DNA of 27,922 nucleotides from Schoenoplectus triqueter (Eukaryota > Streptophyta > Magnoliopsida > Poales > Cyperaceae). Positions 19,215-27,922 of this stretch are shown piece after piece. The notes under the pieces were generated by a model, which was given only the letters and a program-made list of their open reading frames with translations, was not told the DNA's origin and did not search any database. The stretch spans positions 1-27,922 of the forward strand of contig CAXKVV010000211.1 of the NCBI GenBank assembly GCA_964058805.1, given 5' to 3'. Every line of letters begins with the position of its first letter. Position 1 is the first letter of the stretch. A program made the translations under genes and the position numbers.

Positions 19215-19539
19215 CTTGAAAACCGTTAGTTCAAACCAGGTTGTTTTTCTGGTCTTCACCATTTACAAAAATATAAAATAGCTAGAAGAAAATTTGGTAC
19301 TAACTAAGCTGGGTGTCAGATCTGGCCTTATAGAAATAACATAGGACAAAATAAATAAAAATAATACAATGATCTATTAAATGAAAGATATTAATTACAT
19401 AATTTAAAGTTTGAATGGATTGCTTCACAACATGTAAAGACGAAGACTGACAGCTGGTGCAAGTGGATTTGCAATATACAATTTTTGCCTATTGGTGCAA
19501 TAGAATACAATGCTAGCTTTTTAAAAAAAGACCATAATT

Positions 19540-19788
19540 TCATTTTGACCAAATTATTAAAGCAAGGATTGAAGACGTGCATGGATGAACGTCACCCTAT
19601 TAAGCATTAACTATTAAGCAATGTACAACATATACATATTTCAATGAGCAGGTATGTGAAAACCAGACGGCCCTGCTGCAATTGTCAGTAGTATATAAGA
19701 ACACCATCGCATCCCTTGACACACCACACTCATATCTAGATCTAATCATTTGCAACAGAGAGCAGGGTGCCGAGGAAACTAAGCAACC
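19540..19788 (+). promoter_or_regulatory. promoter and 5' leader of peroxidase gene 2
   Basis: TATATAA at 19692-19698 sits about 97 bp before the ATG, after ATTGTCAGTAG. The TTTTGACCAA (W-box-like) and GAAGACGTGCATGG motifs are kept from gene 1. The leader lacks a ~13-bp stretch (around GAGCTCCATTACC) present in gene 1. Promoter divergence between the two genes is much greater than divergence of their catalytic exons, so expression may differ while the enzyme does not. Confidence 0.7.
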
Positions 19789-21296
19789 ATGAAGGTACTG
19801 AATTTGTGGATCTTAGTTTCCCTCGTAACGGTAGCAGCTGCAGAGTGCCCTTATTCCGGAGGCGGAGGAAATGCACCACCAACAGATAATGGAGCTCCTC
19901 CACCTCCATACAGTGTGACCCCTGCTGCACCACCAACAACCACCGAATCCCCAGCATCTCCTCCTACGTATGGACCTGCACTTCCTCCTGCGTCCGAGCT
20001 TACACCCAGCCCTGCACCTTCGCAGAAGAACAAAACAGATAAATTGAGTACTAACTACTACGCCAACATATGTCCGAATCTCGAAAGCCTTGTTCAAGGC
20101 GCCGTAAGTGGGATGATGGCCACATCACCTATAGCCGCAGCAGCCACATTGCGCCTCTTCTTTCATGATTGTTTTGTTACGGTATGTACCTTCTATTGTT
20201 TCATTTCTTCATATAAAGAAAATGACCTTTTTTTTTCAATTTGTATTCAAAAGATAAGGGTTTTAGTGTTCTCACTATAGCAAGTTAGTATCATTTGTTG
20301 CTTATATCAATTTGGTGTATCCTTTGTGTTTCTCGCTATAGGGATGTGATGCTTCAATAATGATCACAAATCCGAATAACGATGATGAGCGTCACAATGG
20401 CGAGAACGTGTTCCTAAGAGCAGATGGGTATACCACAATCATTCAAGCCAAGGCTGCAGTAGATGCTGATCCACAATGCACAAACAAGGTATCCTGTGCG
20501 GATATCCTGGCCCTGGCTGCAAGAGATGCTGTTGTTTTGGTAATGTTGATTAATTAAACATGAATGAATGACCTAACTAAGCAATGCTTTTATCTTTTGG
20601 ATTAACATGTGAGATTAACTTGTTTGGCTTTGTGTGGCAGAGTGGTGGCCCGACATGGAAAGTGGAGCTTGGAAGGTACGATGCACTGGTGTCAAGAGCA
20701 AGTGATGTCGATCTTCCTCTGGCAACTGAAGATGTGCCCGGACTAATGAAGAGGTTCTCTGCCCAAGGATTCAGCGTTACTGATTTAGTTGCACTCTCAG
20801 GTTGAATATATTTTATCTTTATGAATCTGTTATTATCAACAAACTACTACTGAAAAAACCTTGGAAGCAAAGAACTACTACTTAAAACATTTTTCATCCA
20901 TATATAGGTGGCCACACACTTGGTGCTACCAGCTGCTTCTTTGTCAACCCCCGTCTTTATCCCACCGTCGATGCATTCTTAGACCCTGGCTTTGCAAGCC
21001 AGCTTCAAGGCACATGTCCTTCAGCTATGAACCCAAATGCTTTTGTGTTCTTTGATCAATCCGTGACAACTTTCGACAATAACTATTTTTTGATGCTTCA
21101 ACAAAAGAAGGGTGTCCTCTTCTCAGATAGTGCCTTGTATTTTGATTCTAGTTCACAGGGAATCGTGGATAAATTCGCAGGTGACCAAAATGCATTTTTC
21201 AAAGCTTTTGTTGACTCCATGGTGACACTTGGAAGGCTGGGCCTCAAAACTGCCGCCGATGGTGAAATCCGTAAAAATTGTGTCCTTCCTAATTAA
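19789..21296 (+). CDS. class III secretory peroxidase with proline-rich N-terminal extension (gene 2)
   Basis: Tandem paralogue of gene 1, also 379 aa. Exons are 19789-20181, 20342-20539, 20641-20800 and 20908-21296. Exon lengths match gene 1 exactly; intron 1 is 26 bp longer because of a T-rich insertion. The signal peptide is residues 1-18 and the proline-rich segment runs from 19 to about 84. The catalytic domain carries the same Arg122, His126, His253, Asp324 and eight disulfide cysteines. Differences from gene 1 are F7W, V8I, A14T, A15V, T17A, F22Y, N33D, M43V, I44T, S56A, T64A and D89N. From residue 90 to 379 the two proteins are identical, with only three silent changes in the coding DNA. 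The enzyme should therefore have the same catalytic properties; any functional difference would lie in secretion, wall anchoring or glycosylation of the extension, or in the promoter. Confidence 0.95.
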
Positions 21297-21427
21297 ATAG
21301 AGCTTGTACTGCATTTTTTTACATTTGTTTGTTTACTGTTTACTTTTCTATTTTTCCACTATTTTCGTCGGGGACTATAATTTTGCTACTTTTTGTTTCA
21401 ATTAATGTAACAATTAAGGATTTATAC

Positions 21428-21433
21428 AATAAA
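21428..21433 (+). terminator. polyadenylation signal of gene 2
   Basis: AATAAA in a 3' flank identical to that of gene 1, about 130 bp after the stop codon. Confidence 0.55.
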
Positions 21434-21741
21434 TCTGATACATCGGACCTTTTATTTCAAGAACCAAATGTTCTACGACTCGTCCTTAAATCAGTGGTAG
21501 ATAATGTTGTTTTGGAGAACCAAACATTCAATTATCAATGCATATATTATATAGGATCAATTCTTCAATGAGGACTGATTTTTTTTAATCGTCGGATGGT
21601 GTAATCTGAACTGGAGCCGGTCACCAAGGGAAACAACCGGTTTTCAAGTGGGAAGCAGTCGGTCACCAAAATTAAAAAAAAAAAGAAGTCAATTTCGTCT
21701 ATTGCAAAATATCAAAGAGCCATCTCTCCGATTTATACTTA

Positions 21742-22368
21742 GAATAGTGCTAGCAGTACCCCTGATTAAATGTCCCGCCGGCGTCCCCCATCCCCAACAC
21801 ATGCGGAACGTGCTAATTTGAGATTAGCGACTTTGACAAGTCAAAATAACGGACAAAATTCATTTTCTTAGTGCTTTTTCTTTCTGATTCGTGGTGGTTG
21901 CTCCATCCATGGGATATACCTGCTAAGGTTTGAATTTTTGGGGGCGACGCTATTTTTTTGGATCGATGGAAATAATGAAAGATGGTGGGGAGAGAAAGAG
22001 ATTGTAGCTTCTCTTTTTATTTTTTTTCATTTCAACATGGAGATGAGGAGAGAGATGTGGGAGAGGAGGCGGAGAGGGAGGTTCAGTAGAGAAATGAGAG
22101 GATGGAATTAAGAAGATTGCAAGAGATGAGAGAGAGGAGAGGGAGGGGATGGAGAGATTAGACGGGGAGAGGAAGGAGATGGAGAGAAAGGGGGAGAGGC
22201 GGAGCATCGGAGGAGAGAGAGGACGAAGAGACGGAGAAAAGAGCGAGTTTTAATTACGTGATTAAATTAAAAAGGATGGAGAGAGTTAAGTGGTTGAAGG
22301 ATAAAAATGACGATAACAGCGGGGGACGGATGTGGGGGATGAAACCACGGGGATAAAAAGATTTTCTC
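21742..22368. mobile_element. Mutator-like MITE, 627 bp, with polypurine core
   Basis: A perfect 9-bp duplication TTATACTTA flanks it (21733-21741 and 22369-22377), the length characteristic of Mutator-superfamily elements. The first 48 bases and the reverse complement of the last 48 bases match without gaps at 28 positions, including a shared CGTCCCCC at the same distance from each end. So the terminal repeats are real but degenerate. The centre (about 21975-22255) is almost pure purine on the + strand (GAGAGAGG-type), which gives a meaningless Ser/Pro-rich frame on the minus strand. No transposase is present. Confidence 0.75.
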
Positions 22369-22377
22369 TTATACTTA

Positions 22378-23106
22378 TTAGCTTTAATCTATATATTTAT
22401 ATTTGGAATGATTGTGAACGACTATCAGATGACTAAATCAATGGCCAAACAAATCTGGAATGATGTTAATGCACATATTTAACTAGCCAGTTCTTCAATG
22501 TATTGCGTCACAAATTATAATTGAAGTACTTTTCATAAATCATTACTCCATTTGATGATATCTTAATAATATTAGTTTAATGTATATGTTCTTATATAAA
22601 TACCCTTGCATAAAATAGTTATTTTGTTTCTTATCAGTAACTCCATTTATATTTTTTGGTTATATTTTATTTGTATTTTCAATTAGTGAAAACTAGTACT
22701 TTTATACATATACATGATACTTTTATTTATATTTCAATTAGTAAAAACTAGTAATTTTATACATATACATGATACCTTTTTATCAATAAAATCTATATAA
22801 CTTGAGAAAACTGACCACATTCATATTATTTATTTTAATTTTCATACGAATACATATTGAATATATACTAAACATATACTATATATTGAATATTAAACAA
22901 AATATATATACACATACATTTTTGATATTAAAATAAAAAAAATGTCATTCATCTTAACTAAAGTTCATGAAAATATAAAGAATTTAATTCCAAACTAAAT
23001 TCTTATATGTAGAAATTATTTAGAAACATAAATTCATATTTCATAAATGAAAAAAATATATTTTAAAATATTTTATCCAAAGTGCAAAAAATTTTATACT
23101 AGCCTA
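22378..23106. repeat. AT-rich part of the insertion, including a dispersed 430-bp repeat
   Basis: Bases 22531-22965 match 27036-27465 (shared TCATAAATCATTACTCCATT start). Within both copies a ~57-bp unit with CAATTAGTRAAAACTAGTA and TTATACATATAC is present twice in tandem (22678-22730 and 22731-22780 here). No coding capacity. Confidence 0.8.
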
Positions 23107-24720
23107 ACTTAAAACATAGTGCATAATGTAAAACTTTGTCAATTTTAAGATCTTTATTGATATTGTATTTAGGGGAAGTTGATGCACACTTTATTCTTTT
23201 GTTTCTTCAACGATGATGTCTTCCATTTGAATTTTCTTATATGGTTTTAACAAGACAATATGTAATTGCATATTATAATAATGGTGAAGATTTATTAATT
23301 TGTATCTATTTCATTTAATATTAATCCACATCCGAATCTAAATGTGAAAATAAAAATAGATATGAATACAATTTGACCATTAATCATATGTATTCAATTT
23401 GTTTGTTTTCCCAACGTGTCTAATATTTTCTTCATATACTAATTAATTTATTCAAATATACGAAGAATTCATAAGCTAAATATTTAATCAAAATAAATTA
23501 TTCGGGCTTTGTTGGTGTCTCGTTTATCTATCCATAAATTCCTTATTTGTGTGTACATATTCAAATACAGCTTTTTTAATTATGGAAAGAAGGGACAATG
23601 AATTAAATACAAAGCGTTTAAAGGGGAAAAAAAATGAAAGCTTTCAATTTTTGCAAAGGATCATCAATTCTCTCATAATTTTTTTTTATCAAAATAAATT
23701 CTCTGATAAATTCACCATAAATTACATAAATATGCCAGATAATAAAAGTGTAAGTAAATACACAATATATTTGAAAACTCTAGGGGAAAAAATGTAGTTT
23801 TTTTAGACACACCAGTTGCTATGAAATATGTATGGTAGAACAGTAGAATCAATTTAGATTGATTTCAACATATTTATGAGGCAATTTACTTCATTTTCTC
23901 TAATACAAAATTATAAACTATACATGAAAATAGTGCTTGATATCTAAAAATATCAAGTTATATATATCTTATACAATATATTATAACAATCTGCTATTAG
24001 ATAATGGGTGATGCTATCTACACCAAAATTTTGTTGCGTACACCAAATATTTATTTTTCCTGAAATGTTGTATCCCTTCTAACTAAATCTGATTTTTTTT
24101 TTTGCGGTGTTGTGCTCTTGCTTTGTTTGACTGAAAAAATTCTTTTCATTTATTTGAATACGACCTGAATTGTTTTATCTCTATCTCTATTCTTACTCCT
24201 TATTAAGCACTATTTGTGATCTTACAAAGATCTAGATTTTTTGTTGACTTTTTAGAGCTAATAGTAGTCATTGGATTAAGTTATTCATCAAATAATGTTG
24301 CTATCTCTATGATTATTTATGTTGAAGTTTTAATTTTCTCTAAAATTTGATTATTACATGAAATATTGTATAATTTAGGAGTATAATTGCTCATTTATTT
24401 TTTTCATAGATTAACATTAATTATGAATTTTAACTTTTTTTGAATTCTGAATGTCAACTTTTTTCTTAATTCTATATTTATTTTACAATATGATTGAAAT
24501 TTACATTAATTACTAAATTATCTTCATTTTTATTTTTTTTATTTTCACATGAAGATATATTTTTTAATATTTTTAAAAGACAACACCATAGCAACGCACA
24601 GACAAAATACTAGTAAAAATATAATGTATTTTTTGTTGGATCATTGATGTTCATCCTGTTTTGCTTCTTGGTTTCCCTTTTAGGCAATAATAACCGGAGA
24701 GAAAAAAATATGGATGATAA
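23107..24720. other. 3' flank of gene 2, AT-rich, no supported gene
   Basis: Counterpart of 12487-14056 with scattered substitutions and indels. The short frame at 23549-23797 is truncated relative to its copy 1 partner, arguing against a gene. An AGCAACGCACAGAC...ACTAGT stretch near 24589-24614 corresponds to the one at 13926-13952. Confidence 0.55.
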
Positions 24721-24728
24721 CTGGAGAA

Positions 24729-25474
24729 TAGAGGTGGAAAAATCTTATCCGACCCGAAAAACCCGCCCGACCTGTCCGGATCTGAACCCGATCCGATCCG
24801 ATTTTTTCAAAAAGTCAAATTGACCCAAACCCGACCCGAGACGACCTAAAACACGAGATAACCCTAGATTAAAGTGTCCGAAACCCGACCCGACCTGATC
24901 TGAATCTGAATGACCCGATACTCGAGATGACACAAGTTTAGACTACTCGGAATCTGACCCAAACCGGAACGACCTGAAACCCGAGACATTCCGAAATTCA
25001 ACGACTCAAAATCTGACCCGACCCGAACCCGAACCCGAACGACCAAAAACCCGAGATGACCCGCGATCAGTAGACCCAAAATCCGATCCGACCAAATTTT
25101 AAATGATTTAAATACAATTGAACTATAATTATGTATTGTATATTTATTTCATGCACAAATTAATTCAACCCGACCCGAAATAAAGTCTAACAACCCGAAA
25201 TTTAATTCAACCCGACCTGAAATAAAACATGACAAATAAACTTGACCCAAAATCCGACCAGACCCGGATCCAAATTACCCGAAGCTCGAAATGATCTAAG
25301 CTCATAAGAACTTGAAACCCGAAAAAAACCGATAGTGTTCGACCTGGAACCTAAGCCGACCCGGACCGAATTGACCCGAACCTGACCCGTGACCTGACAT
25401 ATTTTTAATCAAACTAACCCGATTCGACCCGCCTGAATCCGAACTCGACCCGACCCGCCCGATTGCCACCTCTA
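24729..25474. mobile_element. CCCGA-rich hAT-type MITE, complete (copy 2)
   Basis: The termini TAGAGGTGGAAAAATC and GATTGCCACCTCTA are inverted repeats. Flanks CTGGAGAA (24721-24728) and CTGAAGAA (25475-25482) give an 8-bp target duplication with one mismatch, as expected of hAT elements. The interior is composed of irregularly repeated ACCCGA / CCCGAAAC words with an AT-rich interruption near 25090-25165. This copy shows what the partly deleted element at 14065 has lost. Confidence 0.88.
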
Positions 25475-25482
25475 CTGAAGAA

Positions 25483-25790
25483 GAATTATTATGGGCAGAA
25501 TTTGATAACCGGATGATATAAACCAGCAAGCGGTTAAAACGTACAATTACTTTTTTGTCCTTTATGTTTTTTATAAGCTGAGATCCTTATTGAAGCAATA
25601 TAGCTCATTATATAGACATTACATGTCGTGATTTGATTTCTAAATTGACACCCAAGTTTTTTTATTGGTGGACTCGTGATTGTTTTGTGACGAAGACATA
25701 TTTCAAACAACAATAAAATGCAAAGGAGAGGCTCATTATTGGATATACAATTCTTATTCACGGGTCAAATGATCAAGCATAAGTATTATA
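25483..25790. other. flank after the MITE, end of the segmental duplication
   Basis: The first part lacks a copy 1 counterpart because of the deletion there. From about 25608 (CATTATATAGACATTA) it matches 14806-14905. A 75-codon minus frame (25534-25761) shows no recognisable domain. Confidence 0.45.
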
Positions 25791-26240
25791 ATATATTATA
25801 TTGAGACTACTAATTTGCAGAATTGAGACTTATAATTTTGGTATGGAGACTTATAATTTGTGTTGAAAAATATGTCATAATTGTTTGTGGTATTGATATT
25901 TCAGTCTTGTTATTTGTGAGATTTTAGATTCATAGTTTGTGTTATTTGGTTGTCTGGTAGAGAGGCTTGTAATTTGTGGTATTGAGATTTATAATTTATG
26001 GTATTGAGAGTTGTTTGTTATGCTTTAAAGACTTGTTTTTTATGTTTTTGTAGGTCAAAATAATATGTATTATTATAATCTGTTGTATTGAGCCTACTAA
26101 TATGGGGTATTGAGACTTATAATTTTTGGTATTGAGACTTATAATTTTTATTAGAACATATTAGAGTTGTTTGTGGTATTGAGACTTTAGAATTATAATT
26201 TGTGGTATTGAGACTTATAATTTGTGATATAAAGACTTTC
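25791..26240. repeat. short-period repeats of a TATTGAGACTTATAATTTGTG word
   Basis: About eight degenerate copies of GTATTGAGACTTATAATTT are spaced irregularly at roughly 20-60 bp. They appear to grade into the 141-bp array that follows, which carries TATTAAGACTT and TTAAGACATTGA words. Confidence 0.7.
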
Positions 26241-26935
26241 CCATATCCTGATGACCGCCCTAATAAAATGTTCGAGTTCAAAATATGACTTAATATATTA
26301 GATATTAAGATGACGTATTTCTCATATTTAGATTTGAAACATTCAATTTTAAGATATTGAGGTTTAGGTATATAAACTTGTCCATATTCTAATGGCCGCT
26401 CAAATATAAATTTCAAGTACAAAATATGACTTGATATATTAGGTATTAAGACTTTGTATTTCTTGTGTTAAAACTTAGAACATTCAATTTTAAGACATTG
26501 AGTTTAATGTATATAAACTTTTTCATATCCTCATGGTCGTTCAAATGTAAATTTCAAGTTCAAAATATGACTTGATATATTAGGTATTAAGACGTTGTAT
26601 TTCTCCTATTAAGTCTTGAAACATTCGATTTTAAGACATTGATATTTAGATTTATAGACTTGTTCATATCCTGACAGTCGTCTAAATATAAATTTTAAAT
26701 TCAAAATATCACTTCATATATTAGATATTAAGACTTCTTATTGATCATGTTAAGACTAAACATTAGATTTTAAGACATTGAGGTTTGGAGATATATATAT
26801 ATACTTGTTCATATCTTCATGGCTGCCTAAATATAAATTTAAAGTTCAAAATATCACATCATATATTAGATATTAAGACTTTGTTTCTCCAGTGTTAAGA
26901 CTTAGAATCTTCGGTTTTAAGATTTTAAAGACTGT
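26241..26935. repeat. tandem array, five units of about 141 bp
   Basis: The landmark CATAT(C/T)C/T near each unit start falls at 26242, 26383, 26524, 26665 and 26810, giving spacings of 141, 141, 141 and 145. Each unit holds CAAAATAT(G/C)ACTT(G/C)ATATATTAG, AAGAC(T/G)T and a TTTTAAGACATTGA block. The units are diverged, so the array is old. Minus-strand frames across it are artefacts. Confidence 0.85.
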
Positions 26936-27035
26936 CCGTAGAGCTATCATCAGTTGATGCTTGAGAACGTGATCAATATGGTCAATGCCTTTTTTAGTTG
27001 GGGTACAGATATGAGGTACAATTAGTATGTCTCTT

Positions 27036-27465
27036 TCATAAATCATTACTCCATTTGATGATATCTTAATAATATTAGTTTAATTTATATGATCTTATAT
27101 ACAATACCCTTGCATAAAATAGTTATTTTGTTTCTTATCAGTAACTCCATTTTTTTTTCTGTTATATTTTATTTGTATTTTCAATTAGTAAAAAATAGTA
27201 CTCTTATATATATATATGATAATTTTATTTATATTTTCAATTAGTAAAAACTAGTAATTTTATACATATACTTGATATTTTTTTTATCAAAAAAATCTAT
27301 ATAACTTGAGAAAACTGACCATACTCATATTATTTCTTTCAATTTTCATATGAATACAGATTGAATATATACTGAACATATACTATATATTGAATATTAA
27401 ACAAAATATATATACACATACATTTTTGATATTAAAAGAAAAAATATTATTCATCTTAACTAAAA
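27036..27465. repeat. second copy of the dispersed 430-bp AT-rich repeat
   Basis: It matches 22531-22965 in the same orientation, including the internal tandem CAATTAGTAAAAA(A/C)TAGTA units and the ACACATACATTTTTGATATT end. Its transposon class is unclear: no terminal repeats are visible at the homology edges. Confidence 0.8.
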
Positions 27466-27922
27466 AGTAATTACATAATGTTTTTATCAATGTTTTAAAA
27501 ATGTAGTTTTCAATATACATATTGGTTGAGTCGTTGCATATAATATATATATATATCATGAATAAAACCTAAAACATATGCATCAATTAGAACTCCTTAA
27601 ATATATATAATTTTTTGCATAAAACATAGTAAGACTTATATGCTAATACAACTTTATGAATGCTAAATGATAAATACTATATGATTAATTTTGTAAATTT
27701 AATATATTAAAAAAAATTATAATATATCATTGAATATGCAGGTGCACACTTTATGCATGTGGTCTCGCATCATAAACATATGTGGCTACATTTTAAAATT
27801 GATTTTCATAATGAATTTATCTGTTATAAAAATTAAGCACTACGTATCATTATAATATGGGTCAAAATGTTCCAATAAAGTGTAAATCTTAATAAATGAT
27901 GATATGTTAGTTCAAATTAAAA
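27466..27922. other. AT-rich right edge, nothing recognised
   Basis: No gene, repeat or RNA could be supported. A short TA run occurs near 27540-27556. Confidence 0.4.

Larger units (their letters stand above)
21731..23106. other. 1.38-kb insertion specific to the gene 2 copy
   Basis: Copy 1 reads directly from CATCTCTCCGA into ACT(C)AAAACATAGTGC (12476-12500). In copy 2 these are separated by 1.38 kb. The insertion contains a 627-bp MITE at its left side and an AT-rich part (22378-23106) that holds a dispersed repeat also present near 27 kb. It is a composite of at least two events. The insertion lies about 435 bp beyond the stop codon of gene 2, outside the expected transcript. Confidence 0.85.
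19215..25715 (+). repeat. segmental duplication, copy 2 (peroxidase unit D)
   Basis: Partner of 9980-14905, beginning at AACCGTTAGTTCAAACC and ending near GACGAAGACATAT. It carries a 1.38-kb insertion at 21731-23106 absent from copy 1, and retains the complete right end of the CCCGA-rich MITE that copy 1 lost. Confidence 0.85.

Noticed and set aside
21950..22207. 85-codon minus frame rich in Ser, Pro and Leu
   Set aside because: It is the translation of the polypurine core of a MITE.
26117..26422. 101-codon minus frame in the tandem repeats
   Set aside because: It spans repeat units of low complexity and is not kept from unit to unit.

Overview
This window looks like nuclear DNA of a flowering plant, probably a eudicot; the species cannot be told from the sequence. 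It is strongly AT-rich. It carries spliced class III (secretory plant) peroxidase genes with three GT-AG introns, plant-type copia LTR retrotransposons primed by initiator-Met tRNA, and several hAT- and Mutator-like MITEs with target-site duplications. No prokaryotic features, CRISPR array, tRNA or rRNA gene is visible.

The core is a broken tandem array of one peroxidase family, all units on the + strand. Unit A (3746-4336) is a promoter-side fragment only; its gene is gone and a degraded copia 3' end follows at the breakpoint. Unit B is an intact four-exon gene (10572-12053, 379 aa). Unit C has a TATA-bearing promoter (16006-16800), a 1.5-kb LTR element (16831-18331) in its 5' leader, and a truncated, frameshifted exon 1 (18607-18780). 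Unit D is a second intact gene (19789-21296, 379 aa). Units B and D belong to a larger segmental duplication (about 9980-14905 and 19215-25715). Both intact proteins have a signal peptide, an unusual 65-residue proline-rich, arabinogalactan/extensin-like extension, then a complete peroxidase domain with all heme, calcium and disulfide residues. They differ at 12 positions in residues 1-89 and at none in residues 90-379, which suggests gene conversion.

Layout. 1-760: a GC-richer patch with four TGGGCC/GGCCCA boxes, possibly the promoter side of a leftward gene. 770-1970: AT-rich with diverged repeats. 2004-2750: 227-bp tandem repeats. 2760-3425: nine short inverted repeats with co-varying arms. 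3746-4803: unit A fused to copia debris and an LTR. 5152-6911: complete small LTR retrotransposon on the minus strand with a CATTT target duplication. 7498-8302: 805-bp foldback element. 8787-9190: hAT-type MITE. 9980-14905: unit B with a CCCGA-rich hAT MITE. 14966-15194: another hAT MITE. 15240-15780: a GC-richer island of unknown nature. 16006-18780: unit C. 19215-25715: unit D, carrying a 1.38-kb insertion that includes a Mutator-like MITE with a polypurine core, and a complete CCCGA-rich hAT MITE. 25790-26930: tandem repeats, including five 141-bp units. 27036-27465: a second copy of a repeat found in the unit D insertion.

The two peroxidases would act in the apoplast or cell wall. I found no metabolic cluster or defence system. 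The most unusual points are the proline-rich peroxidase fusion, the sharp identity boundary between the two genes, the co-varying hairpin array, and two non-autonomous LTR elements with different LTRs but related interiors.
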